The position numbers were made by a program, and so were the translations under genes. A model generated the notes under the pieces. The model made no database searches. It worked only from the letters and a program-made list of their open reading frames with translations, and was not told the DNA's origin. Shown here in pieces: positions 1 through 7,368 of a stretch of DNA of 27,413 nucleotides (the first letter of the stretch is position 1; each line of letters begins with the position of its first letter). The stretch is taken from assembly GCA_036652055.1 (NCBI GenBank), contig JAVVWP010000023.1, forward strand, positions 1-27,413. The letters run 5' to 3'. This DNA comes from Fimenecus sp036652055. Its GTDB lineage: Bacteria; Bacillota; Clostridia; Oscillospirales; Acutalibacteraceae.

Positions 1-217
1 GCATTGTTTTGCCAATTCCAGATACCATTGTTTCTGAATTCTTATCATAGGTTGAACGAATTATAGAAACCATTACACCTATGGTAATGCCAATTAAAAG
101 AGCAAAAAATGTTACCTGTAAAGTTACACCAAGCCCTTTCAGTAGCATAAGCCACCTGTCGCTTTCAATGAAATTTAAAATAAAATCGCTTTTGAGCTTG
201 TCAAACCACTCTGCCAA
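1..217 (-). CDS. Amino-acid ABC transporter permease, N-terminal part (runs off the window)
   Basis: Only the first 72 codons lie in the window. The reverse strand reads MAEWFDKLKSDF... and then a first membrane segment with GLGVTLQVTFFALLIGITIG, the typical opening of HisM/GlnP-type polar amino-acid permeases, which form the membrane channel of an ABC importer. I chose the TTG at 217 because an AGGAG lies 10 bases upstream. A GTG at 226 is in frame but only one base from that Shine-Dalgarno. The gene follows the substrate-binding protein (291-1058) on the same strand, so the two form one operon; an ATPase gene is expected further left. The family call is firm. The substrate is suggested only by the ARG-like boxes upstream of the operon. 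Confidence 0.85.
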   Translation of the reverse strand, partial: MAEWFDKLKSDFILNFIESDRWLMLLKGLGVTLQVTFFALLIGITIGVMVSIIRSTYDKNSETMVSGIGKTM

Positions 218-244
218 TACTGTCACACTCCTCAAAGAGTAAAA

Positions 245-264
245 GGGGACGGTAAACCATCCCC
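245..264 (-). terminator. Intercistronic stem-loop between binding protein and permease
   Basis: On the minus strand GGGGATGGT pairs with ACCGTCCCC (one A/C mismatch) around a two-base loop, followed by TTTTAC. It lies between the binding-protein stop and the permease start. Such hairpins commonly stabilise the upstream mRNA or terminate part of the transcripts, giving more binding protein than permease. The T-run is short, so it is probably a partial terminator. Confidence 0.55.
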
Positions 265-290
265 AACGAACCCATTAATTATAATTTATG

Positions 291-1058
291 TTATGCTTTA
301 ATATATTTGTCGATGATTGATTTAACTGTTCCGTCTTTTATAAGCTCATCTAAAGCTTTGTTGACTTTTTCAAGAAGTGCTGTGTTTTCTTTTGCAATGC
401 AGATTGCATATTCTTCTGAAACATACTCAGTGTCAAGAATTTTAAGACCTGTATTTGCCTTTACAAATGCTTTTGCAGGCTCATTATCAATGATAACTGC
501 ATCAACTTTTCCTGTTGTTAAAGCGGTAACAGCATCTGCACCATTTTTAAATGAAACAACATTTTCTTTACCAAATCCGCCATTATCAGGAGTATCTGAT
601 GCATAAATGTCGCCTGTTGTATCTTGTTGAACGCCGATTTTCTTGCCAACTAAATCGTCAGTTGTTTTAATTGTTGAGCCTTCTTTAACAATAATAACTT
701 GAATTCCTTTTGCATAAGAATTTGAGAAAGAAACGCTTTGTTTACGCTCGTCAGTAACGGTCATTCCTGCCATACCCATATTGAACTTGCCTGATTGAAC
801 GCCTGTAACGATTGAACCAAATTCAACATCTTCAATTTGAAGCTCCATACCGAGCTTTTCAGCAATCTTACCAGCAATTTCAGCGTCAATGCCGATAACT
901 TTTCCGCCCTCGCCCTCAATGAACTCATATGGAGGGAAGTTTGCATTAGTAGCCATAATTAATTTTTCTTTTGCTTTTGGCGCTCCGCAAGAAGCGAACA
1001 TTGTCATCACAAGAACGACAGATAAAACAAGGCTTGAAATTTTTAGAAATTTTTTCAT
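291..1058 (-). CDS. Polar amino-acid ABC transporter substrate-binding lipoprotein (SBP_bac_3 family)
   Basis: This 255-residue protein captures an amino acid outside the membrane and delivers it to the permease encoded next. Residues 1-23 form a lipoprotein signal peptide ending in the lipobox FASC, so Cys24 should be lipidated. The mature part shows family 3 hallmarks: ATNANFPPYEF near the N-terminus, GIDAEIAGKIAEKLG, and GMAGMTVTDERKQSVSFSNSY in the middle. Length and layout match HisJ/ArtP/GlnH relatives. The start has GGAG (AAGGAGAAAATATT) just upstream. The promoter at 1126-1154 overlaps one of two ARG-box-like palindromes, which suggests an arginine or other basic amino-acid transporter. 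The sequence alone does not prove the ligand; cystine or glutamine remain possible. Confidence 0.92.
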   Translation of the reverse strand: MKKFLKISSLVLSVVLVMTMFASCGAPKAKEKLIMATNANFPPYEFIEGEGGKVIGIDAEIAGKIAEKLGMELQIEDVEFGSIVTGVQSGKFNMGMAGMTVTDERKQSVSFSNSYAKGIQVIIVKEGSTIKTTDDLVGKKIGVQQDTTGDIYASDTPDNGGFGKENVVSFKNGADAVTALTTGKVDAVIIDNEPAKAFVKANTGLKILDTEYVSEEYAICIAKENTALLEKVNKALDELIKDGTVKSIIDKYIKA

Positions 1059-1125
1059 AATATTTTCTCCTTAATTAAAGTCGCAAGAAAAAGTAACTCT
1101 TGTGGCTTTTGTAATTTATGCAGAA

Positions 1126-1154
1126 ATTATAGCATATAATGAATGTTTATGCAA
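1126..1154 (-). promoter_or_regulatory. Sigma-A promoter of the amino-acid transporter operon
   Basis: Reading the minus strand, TTGCAT (1154-1149) is followed after exactly 17 bases by a perfect TATAAT (1131-1126). It lies about 70 bases upstream of the binding-protein start. The -35 element is overlapped by an ARG-like palindrome at 1140-1153. Confidence 0.75.
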
Positions 1155-1174
1155 TAGTAATGTATAAATATTCA
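1140..1174. promoter_or_regulatory. Two tandem ARG-box-like operators (ArgR/AhrC type)
   Basis: Two 14-bp imperfect palindromes lie here: TGAATGTTTATGCA (1140-1153) and TGTATAAATATTCA (1161-1174). The known ARG-box core is close to TGAATWWWWATTCA; the right box differs at one position and the left at two. Their centres are 21 bp apart, two helical turns, which is the spacing of paired ARG boxes bound by hexameric ArgR. The left box covers the -35 element, so a repressor here would block transcription. The regulator is inferred; no argR gene is in the window. Confidence 0.55.
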
Positions 1175-1189
1175 TAAATTTGTTTTTTA

Positions 1190-3133
1190 TTAGTCGTGAG
1201 CTTTGCTGCTAACTTCTTCTAAAAGCCTTTGAACAAGGGCGTTTATTTCCATTGAACCAATATCGCCCTCGCCTCTGTGGCGAACTGAAATTGTTCCGCT
1301 TTCAACCTCATTGTCACCTAAAACAAGCATATAAGGTACTTTTTGAAGTTGAGCCTCACGAATTTTATATCCAATTTTTTCAGCTCTGTCATCGACCTCT
1401 GTGCGAAGCCCAGCCTTTTCTAACTCTTTTTTAATTTCAAATGCTCTGTCGTGATGACGGTCAGCAATCGGAAGAATTTTAACTTGCTCTGGTGCAAGCC
1501 AAAGAGGGAATGCTCCAGCATATTTTTCAATAAGAAGTGCAAGAGTTCTTTCATAACAACCAATTGAAGTACGATGAATGATATAAGGATTTTTCTTTGT
1601 GCCATCTTTGTCGGTATATTCCATTGAGAATTTCTCAGCAAGCATTTGGTCAATTTGAATTGTAATGAGCGTGTCCTCTTTACCGTGAACATTTTTAATT
1701 TGAATGTCAAGCTTAGGGCCATAAAAGGCAGCTTCATCAATTCCGATTGAATATGGAATTTCAAGGTGGTCAAGAATTTTGCCCATAACGCTTTGAGCCT
1801 CGTCCCACTGCTCAGGAGTTCCGATATACTTTTCGCTATTATTTGGATCCCACTGTGAAAAACGATAAGAAACATCTTCATAAAGACCAAGCGTTTTAAG
1901 CATAAATATTGCAAGCTCAAGGCAGTTTTTAAATTCTTGTTCTAACTGTTCAGGGGTACACATTAAATGCCCCTCTGAAATTGTGAATTGGCGAACACGA
2001 ATAAGCCCGTGCATTTCGCCCGACGCTTCATTTCTGAAAAGTGTTGAAGTTTCGTTATATCTAAGTGGCAAATCACGATATGAACGAGGCTTGTTGAGAT
2101 AAGCCTGATATTGGAAAGGGCAAGTCATAGGGCGAAGTGCAAATACTTCATCATCTTTTTCTTCATCGCCTAAAACGAACATACCATCTTTATAGTGATC
2201 CCAGTGACCTGAAATTTTGTAAAGGTCACTCTTAGCCATAAATGGAGTTTTTGTGAGCAGCCAGCCTCGCTTTTGTTCTTCATCTTCAACAAAGCGTTGC
2301 AAAAGCTGAATTATTCTTGCACCCTTTGGTAGCATAATAGGAAGCCCTTGACCGATAACATCACTTGTTGTGAAAAGTTCTAATTCTCTGCCCAGTTTAT
2401 TATGGTCACGCTTTTTAGCTTCTTCAAGCATTGCTAAATATTCTTCCATATCGGCTGTTTTTGTAAAAGCAGTCGCATAAATTCTTTGAAGCATTTTATT
2501 GTTGCTGTCGCCTCTCCAATAAGCACCCGTAGCAGAAGTTAGCTTAAATGCCTTAATAACGCCCGTACTCATAAGGTGAGGGCCTTTACAAAGTTCAGTA
2601 AATTCACCTTGACGATAAAAAGAAATTTTCTCGCCTTTGTCTGCGTGTTCTTTTATAAGCTCAACCTTATAAGGCTCGTCTTTTTCTTCCATCATTTTAA
2701 TTGCGTCATCGACTGAAAGCTCAAAATTTTCAAGCAAAAGATTTTCTTTAACAATTTTTTTCATTTCTGCTTCAATTTTTAATAGGATTTCAGGCGTGAA
2801 AGCAGTTTCAATATCGAAATCATAATAAAATCCATTGTCAATAGCAGGGCCTATTGCAAGCTTAACGCTCGGGAAAAGCCTTTTAACAGCTTGTGCCATA
2901 ATATGAGATGCAGTGTGGCGAAAAGCTTTTTTGCCATCTTCATCATCAAATGTAAGAATTTCAACCTCGCTGTCAAATGTAACCATAGTTCTAAGGTCGC
3001 AAACCTTGCCATTTATTTTGCCAACGCAAGCAGCCTTATAAAGCCCCATACCAATGTCTTTTGCAATGTCAGCAATTGAAACAGCATTTTCATATTCTTT
3101 AACTGTTCCGCCTTTTAGTGTAATTTTTATCAT
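1190..3133 (-). CDS. thrS: Threonine-tRNA ligase (ThrRS)
   Basis: Cytosolic class II aminoacyl-tRNA synthetase charging tRNA-Thr. I start it at the ATG at 3133 (MIKITLKGG, 647 residues) because GGAGGT lies 7 bases upstream; an in-frame ATG at 3160 has no such site. With this start the editing-site residues fall at His73, His77, Cys182 and His186, the positions known from E. coli ThrRS. Order: TGS domain (about 1-62), second editing domain, catalytic core with zinc ligands Cys338, His389 and His520, and C-terminal anticodon-binding domain. The core has the variant RVRQFTISEGH in place of the common RVRGFTQDDAH; zinc-binding His is kept. It is the last gene of the cca-hydrolase-thrS operon, 45 bases after the hydrolase, with no leader of its own. 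The Thr T-box sits 2.4 kb upstream. Confidence 0.97.
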   Translation of the reverse strand: MIKITLKGGTVKEYENAVSIADIAKDIGMGLYKAACVGKINGKVCDLRTMVTFDSEVEILTFDDEDGKKAFRHTASHIMAQAVKRLFPSVKLAIGPAIDNGFYYDFDIETAFTPEILLKIEAEMKKIVKENLLLENFELSVDDAIKMMEEKDEPYKVELIKEHADKGEKISFYRQGEFTELCKGPHLMSTGVIKAFKLTSATGAYWRGDSNNKMLQRIYATAFTKTADMEEYLAMLEEAKKRDHNKLGRELELFTTSDVIGQGLPIMLPKGARIIQLLQRFVEDEEQKRGWLLTKTPFMAKSDLYKISGHWDHYKDGMFVLGDEEKDDEVFALRPMTCPFQYQAYLNKPRSYRDLPLRYNETSTLFRNEASGEMHGLIRVRQFTISEGHLMCTPEQLEQEFKNCLELAIFMLKTLGLYEDVSYRFSQWDPNNSEKYIGTPEQWDEAQSVMGKILDHLEIPYSIGIDEAAFYGPKLDIQIKNVHGKEDTLITIQIDQMLAEKFSMEYTDKDGTKKNPYIIHRTSIGCYERTLALLIEKYAGAFPLWLAPEQVKILPIADRHHDRAFEIKKELEKAGLRTEVDDRAEKIGYKIREAQLQKVPYMLVLGDNEVESGTISVRHRGEGDIGSMEINALVQRLLEEVSSKAHD

Positions 3134-3178
3134 AATATTTACCTCCAAAGTAATTTTCATTTTATTTTTTATTGAGTA

Positions 3179-4213
3179 TTAAACTAACTCATCATAAAAA
3201 CTGATTATTTTTTTCATAACTTCTTCATCAAAATCCAAAATCAAAGCATTTTCTCTATCATCTAATTCTTTATATTGAGGACTTTCATGATTTGATATAA
3301 GGTTTTTCTTTTTGTGAATTTCGTTTATTTCAGCAGCGGCAATAGGCGATAAAACTGCATTATGACCATTTGTTTTTAATGACAAAAACGAGAAACGGGG
3401 ATTTTCATAAAATTCATCTTTGTATGCCATAAAGTTGTCTTGATAATCGACAATCTCATCGTCTTCACTTTGAATTATAAGCACCTTAGCATCTGTTTTT
3501 GAAAGGCCAGAAATTCCTGTGTTTGAGGCTGACTTTCCAAAAAGCATATGTTCATGTAAACTTACATAAGGCATAAGAATATTAATTGCATTGCCAACCA
3601 TCAATTTGCCTTGTTGCTTAAAAACATTTCCTGATTTTTCAAAGCCTGCAACTGAAACAATCCCTTTTATTTGATGTGGGTAATTATTAACCGCACAGAC
3701 AGCAAATCCGCCCCATGAATGCCCATATAAAAGAAGTGGCAAAGGTTTTAATTCGGGAATTGACTCAATAAATTTAAGAGCATAATCAAGGTCAATAGCC
3801 GACTGCGAAAGCCCGATTAGCTTATCGCCTTCGCTTTCATTTGTGCCGGTATTGTCATAAGCAAAAACAAGGTAGCCATTTTTGGCAAAATATTCCGCCT
3901 CGGCAATATACTTCTCATGACCTCCACCCATACCGTGAGCAATAACAATAAGTCCTTTGTAGGATGAATTATCATAAAGATAAAAATAACCTTGCAGTTT
4001 TTGCCCGTTATTAGAATTAAAGCTTGCACTGGTCCTTTTAAAATCGGGACGCACAGTGCTTATATAGTCAAAATAATTATCAGTCGAATTAACTCTAACA
4101 GAAAACACCTTGCCATATAAAAACGAGGTTAGAAATATTGGCATAATAAGAATAATGACTAATATAACCGCTAAACTTGACCATAGCATTTTAGATTTTA
4201 AAATAGTTTTCAT
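3179..4213 (-). CDS. Membrane-anchored alpha/beta hydrolase (serine esterase/lipase-like)
   Basis: This 344-residue protein has an N-terminal membrane segment (about residues 10-33) and an alpha/beta-hydrolase domain outside or facing the membrane. Visible motifs: oxyanion-hole HGMGGG (93-98), nucleophile elbow GHSWGG with Ser166, acidic residue Asp251 or Asp252 in IIQSEDDEIV, and catalytic His284 in TNGHNAV. This is a complete catalytic triad, so it should be active on an ester or lipid. It resembles monoacylglycerol-lipase/DUF-type lysophospholipase relatives, but the substrate cannot be read. AAAGGTG precedes the ATG. It sits 14 bases after cca and 45 before thrS, so it is co-transcribed with two tRNA-related genes under the T-box. 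No functional link is obvious. Confidence 0.85.
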   Translation of the reverse strand: MKTILKSKMLWSSLAVILVIILIMPIFLTSFLYGKVFSVRVNSTDNYFDYISTVRPDFKRTSASFNSNNGQKLQGYFYLYDNSSYKGLIVIAHGMGGGHEKYIAEAEYFAKNGYLVFAYDNTGTNESEGDKLIGLSQSAIDLDYALKFIESIPELKPLPLLLYGHSWGGFAVCAVNNYPHQIKGIVSVAGFEKSGNVFKQQGKLMVGNAINILMPYVSLHEHMLFGKSASNTGISGLSKTDAKVLIIQSEDDEIVDYQDNFMAYKDEFYENPRFSFLSLKTNGHNAVLSPIAAAEINEIHKKKNLISNHESPQYKELDDRENALILDFDEEVMKKIISFYDELV

Positions 4214-4227
4214 AATACACCTTTCTT

Positions 4228-5541
4228 TTACAGAATTTTTAAAAGCTCTGATTTTTCATTTTTGCATTTTCCCTCAATAACTGCATTTAAAGCGAAAAGC
4301 AGCTTTTCTCGTATTTCTTCACCGCTATTTATTCCGATATTTAAAACATCGTCACCATTTATTGCTAAATCTTTTAATAGGTAGCACTCTTTATTCATTT
4401 GAATTTCAGCTAAAAATTCTTCCATTAAAGAAAGCTTTCCATCAATTGAATGCGGTTCTGCTTTTGCACTGACATCAGCTCGTTTGATTTTTATTAAGGC
4501 TTTATAATTAGAAACGCCAATTTCAGACAATAGCTTTTTTGCCTCGATTTTATTTTTTGGAGCATTTTGACCGTGAATTCTAACAAGAGTGGAAACCTCA
4601 AAAATCGTCTTTTTATCAAATTTCAATCTTTTCAAAACTGCTACGCAAATTTTTTCGCTTGCCTTTGCGTGACCTTTAAAATGCGAAGTCCCGTCAAAAT
4701 CACTAAGCTTAGTTTGAGGCTTTCCAAAATCGTGAAAAAACATAGCAAGCCTTAAATTTTTATCGCTTTCGATATTGGCGACTGCTCTCATACTATGTTC
4801 AAAGACATCATATTTATGATATTTTGTCTTTTGCTTACAACCGTAAAGATTTGAAAGCTCTGGAATAAAAACCTCAATAACCTCGTGGTATTTCATTAAT
4901 ACTTCAAAAACATTTTTGCCCATTAAAAGCTTTGTAAATTCAACAGCAATTCTTTCAACAGCAATATCTTTTAAAAAGTCTTTGTTTTTAAGAATGCTTT
5001 CACTTGTTTCTTTTTCAATAGAAAAGCCTAAAACTGAAGCAAAGCGAATTGCTCTAATAATCCTAAGGGCATCTTCAGAAAATCTTAAATCTGGATTTCC
5101 AACGGTGCGAATAATTTTGCCGGTGAGGTCAGAAACACCACTGAATTCATCTATGACACCATATTCTTCATCATAACAAAGAGCATTTATTGTGAAATCT
5201 CGGCGGCTAAGGTCATCTTTCAGACTTTTTGAAAACACCACAGAAGATGGGTGACGCTTATCAAAATAATCACCGTCAATGCGGTATGTTGTTATTTCAA
5301 GTGGCATTTTTTTTATTAAAACAGTAACAGTACCGTGGCAAATGCCTGTATCAATAGTTTTATAATCTTTAAAAACCTCTTTAATTTGTAATGGGGTTGC
5401 ATTAGTGGTAATGTCAAAATCATTAGGAACAGCTCTTAAAAGGCAGTCACGAACACAGCCACCAACAATATAACCCTCAAACCCACTATTTTTAATAAGC
5501 GTTAATGCAGTTTTAACTTCGCTGGGCAATATAATATTCAT
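4228..5541 (-). CDS. cca: CCA-adding tRNA nucleotidyltransferase with HD domain
   Basis: Adds or repairs the 3'-CCA end of tRNAs (class II enzyme). I start at the ATG at 5541 (MNIILPSEV, 437 residues), which has GAGGAG six bases upstream; the longer in-frame ORF to 5592 runs into the T-box terminator. Motifs in order: GGCVRD (27-32), metal-binding DFD (41-43), RRDFTINAL (113-121) as motif B, EDALRIIRAIRFA (156-168), ERIAVEF (196-202), and an HD phosphohydrolase-type domain with HD at 270-271. A poly(A) polymerase I annotation is possible for this family, but the EDALRIIRAIRFA and ERIAVEF motifs favour CCA addition. It is the first gene of the Thr T-box operon, so its level should rise when tRNA-Thr is uncharged. 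Confidence 0.9.
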   Translation of the reverse strand: MNIILPSEVKTALTLIKNSGFEGYIVGGCVRDCLLRAVPNDFDITTNATPLQIKEVFKDYKTIDTGICHGTVTVLIKKMPLEITTYRIDGDYFDKRHPSSVVFSKSLKDDLSRRDFTINALCYDEEYGVIDEFSGVSDLTGKIIRTVGNPDLRFSEDALRIIRAIRFASVLGFSIEKETSESILKNKDFLKDIAVERIAVEFTKLLMGKNVFEVLMKYHEVIEVFIPELSNLYGCKQKTKYHKYDVFEHSMRAVANIESDKNLRLAMFFHDFGKPQTKLSDFDGTSHFKGHAKASEKICVAVLKRLKFDKKTIFEVSTLVRIHGQNAPKNKIEAKKLLSEIGVSNYKALIKIKRADVSAKAEPHSIDGKLSLMEEFLAEIQMNKECYLLKDLAINGDDVLNIGINSGEEIREKLLFALNAVIEGKCKNEKSELLKIL

Positions 5542-5576
5542 AATATACTCCTCATTACTGCAATCGACTGCACATT

Positions 5577-5848
5577 TAAAAAAAATAAGCACTTCATCCC
5601 TAATAAAAGGGATGAAATGCTAACATTCCATGGTTCCACCCAAATTGACATATCAATGAAAAATATGCCCACTCGATTGACTTTAACGCAGTCACAACGG
5701 CAAGCCTTAATCCATATAATAAAATGGTTTTCGGTTGCACTCGGGAGTGGTATCAGATTTATTTTCTTAGCCTTGTTTCAGCACTGGCAAGACCTCTCTA
5801 AAAGAAAAATTAAAAATCTTCATTCTCCGTCAAAGAATTTCATATTGT
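5577..5848 (-). promoter_or_regulatory. T-box riboswitch, predicted threonine specifier (ACC)
   Basis: The minus strand holds a complete T-box leader. The conserved antiterminator element GGGTGGAACCATGG lies at about 5641-5628. It is followed by a 12-bp terminator hairpin (5620-5589, one G-U pair) and a T-rich run. Stem I can be built: AGATTT pairs with AAATCT, TTTTCTTTTAG with CTAAGAAAA, and GGAG (5828-5825) with CTCC (5747-5744). The 3' internal loop between these helices reads GATACCA, placing ACC, a Thr codon, at 5751-5749. The bulge TGGA would pair with UCCA, predicting a U discriminator on the cognate tRNA. The operon contains thrS as third gene, which fits. The exact 5' end is estimated from the promoter. 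Confidence 0.92.
5589..5620 (-). terminator. T-box intrinsic terminator
   Basis: GCATTTCATCCC pairs with GGGATGAAGTGC around an eight-base loop, followed by TTATTTTTTTT on the minus strand. It is the off-state structure of the T-box and lies just downstream of the conserved T-box sequence. Confidence 0.9.
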
Positions 5849-5854
5849 GTTACT

Positions 5855-5883
5855 ATTTTATACTCATTTTTCTTTTATGTCAA
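5855..5883 (-). promoter_or_regulatory. Sigma-A promoter of the T-box/cca/thrS operon
   Basis: The minus strand reads a perfect TTGACA (5883-5878), 17 bases, then TAAAAT (5860-5855). Transcription would start near 5848, at the 5' end of the T-box leader. It lies only 12 bases beyond the stop of the diguanylate cyclase gene. Confidence 0.85.
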
Positions 5884-5894
5884 TCCTAAAATCA

Positions 5895-7085
5895 TTACCT
5901 TATAGTTTTATTGTATATTTCGCCATTAAATGACAGACATTTTCTCCCCTTAGCCTTTGCGTTATAAAGCTCTGAATCGGCGTGAGTTAAAACATCATTA
6001 AAGGTTAATTGTTCTGTGATTTCAGCAGAATACACGCCTGCACTGACGGTGACATATTCATTAAATTCTTGATTGCCTGATTTTATACCCATTCCCTCAA
6101 TTTTGTTTTGAAGATTAACAAGGCTCATAATAGCTTGCTTTGAAGTTTCACCAGAGAGAATGACAACAAATTCTTCGCCACCAAAACGGGCGGTAATATC
6201 AGTTCTTCTTGAAAAGCTTTCTTTAATGCAGCCACCGATGATTTTCAAGCATTCATCACCATTAGCGTGGCCATAGGTATCGTTATACATCTTAAAAAAG
6301 TCAATATCTAAAATTGCAAGAGTAATAGGGATTTTATGCCCTTTACAATAATTCCAAATAACATCAACAGAACGACGCATTCCACGCCTGTTTGAAAGAC
6401 CAGTAAGCGGGTCAACCTCTGCTAATTGCTCAAGCTTTTTTTGAGAGATTTGTATTGACATATATGATGAAAATTTAACATAAGATGTTAAAATGCCAAC
6501 GATTGTTAGCCCAAGACAAAGAATAATAGTTATATAAGGTGCTTTGACATAAAGCAAAAAAGAAAATTCAACAAAGAATGCTGACAAATAATAGGGGATT
6601 GTCAATATTGGGGTAAACATAGGCCAAAATGTAAAGGCAATTATAAAAACGATAAAATGGTTTGTCGTTCCAGTGTCAAGCGTTTCAAAAATACCAAATG
6701 CCATTGCACTTAAAGTATAAACAATCCAATATATTATAAAAACAGCCTCTTTAGCTTTATCAGAGATTGCATCGCCTTTTAATGTATAATTCATATAAGC
6801 TAAAATACCAAAAGATATTATTGAAAAAAGAACAAACGAAACAACATATATGATTTGATAGCCAACAGTTGAACCCATCATTACATTGTAAATGATACCG
6901 CACACTTCAACAACTAAAAGAAGAAGTGATGACGGAATTATTCTGGTGTAATTCATATTTATTCTGTCACATTCGACCTCACGATAAATCGGGTCAAGTC
7001 TATCTTCCATTGTGGCAGAAGAAATTTTCAACATATTTATTAAATTAAGAATAAAGGTCCTAAGCTCTCTTGAAACATAAATCAT
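5895..7085 (-). CDS. Membrane diguanylate cyclase (GGDEF domain)
   Basis: Makes cyclic di-GMP from two GTP. The N-terminal half holds about six hydrophobic membrane segments (roughly residues 48-205 from the chosen start), likely a sensory input region; I cannot assign it to a named MASE family. The C-terminal GGDEF domain starts at DPLTGLSNRRG and carries the active-site motif GGEEF at 302-306. RRTD (293-296) lies five residues before it, matching the RxxD inhibitory I-site, so product feedback is expected. The start is uncertain: I use the ATG at 7085 (396 residues, no strong Shine-Dalgarno); a GTG at 7160 would add 25 residues. It is a single-gene unit with its own promoter at 7195-7223. 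No EAL or PilZ gene is nearby. Confidence 0.9.
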   Translation of the reverse strand: MIYVSRELRTFILNLINMLKISSATMEDRLDPIYREVECDRINMNYTRIIPSSLLLLVVEVCGIIYNVMMGSTVGYQIIYVVSFVLFSIISFGILAYMNYTLKGDAISDKAKEAVFIIYWIVYTLSAMAFGIFETLDTGTTNHFIVFIIAFTFWPMFTPILTIPYYLSAFFVEFSFLLYVKAPYITIILCLGLTIVGILTSYVKFSSYMSIQISQKKLEQLAEVDPLTGLSNRRGMRRSVDVIWNYCKGHKIPITLAILDIDFFKMYNDTYGHANGDECLKIIGGCIKESFSRRTDITARFGGEEFVVILSGETSKQAIMSLVNLQNKIEGMGIKSGNQEFNEYVTVSAGVYSAEITEQLTFNDVLTHADSELYNAKAKGRKCLSFNGEIYNKTIR

Positions 7086-7194
7086 ATATTTTTCACATCT
7101 TTTCTTGTATATTATGTTAACATTCCGTACACTGTGTGAAACAATACAGTGAATTTGCACTAAAATTTATAAAACTTAGTTTCATATTGTGTAT

Positions 7195-7223
7195 ATTATA
7201 CACTATAAATTTCCATTTTGCAA
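7195..7223 (-). promoter_or_regulatory. Sigma-A promoter of the diguanylate cyclase gene
   Basis: On the minus strand TTGCAA (7223-7218), 17 bases, then perfect TATAAT (7200-7195). The predicted start near 7188 leaves a roughly 100-base untranslated leader if the ATG at 7085 is used. Confidence 0.7.
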
Positions 7224-7243
7224 GAATTATTATTAAAAAAGTA

Positions 7244-7270
7244 ACCATTGCGACATAAAAACATATAATA
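7244..7270 (+). promoter_or_regulatory. Sigma-K-like sporulation promoter
   Basis: AC (7244-7245), exactly 16 bases, then CATATAATA (7262-7270). This fits the mother-cell sigma-K consensus AC-N16-CATANNNTA at every fixed base. No good sigma-A promoter is visible before the gene at 7369. The short consensus can arise by chance in AT-rich DNA, so this is a prediction. Confidence 0.45.
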
Positions 7271-7290
7271 TTATTGAAGTTTTAATCTTG

Positions 7291-7323
7291 CCCTCGTGCA
7301 TCTTGCAATTGGTTTTATGAGGG
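7291..7323 (+). other. Stem-loop in the 5' leader of the cysteine-rich gene
   Basis: CCCTCGT (7291-7297) pairs with ATGAGGG (7317-7323), including one G-U pair, around a 19-base loop. It lies between the sigma-K-like promoter and the ribosome binding site (AGGAGG at about 7355-7360). Its role is unknown; mRNA stabilisation is possible. Confidence 0.4.
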
Positions 7324-7368
7324 TAAATCTCTAAACCTTCGTCATCTTAATATTAGGAGGAAAATATT

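Noticed and set aside
5542..5592. N-terminal extension of cca upstream to 5592
   Set aside because: It runs through the leader's terminator tail and has no RBS, while the ATG at 5541 has GAGGAG.
5617..5889. A 90-codon plus-strand ORF
   Set aside because: It is the antisense of the T-box leader, whose structure and terminator explain the sequence.
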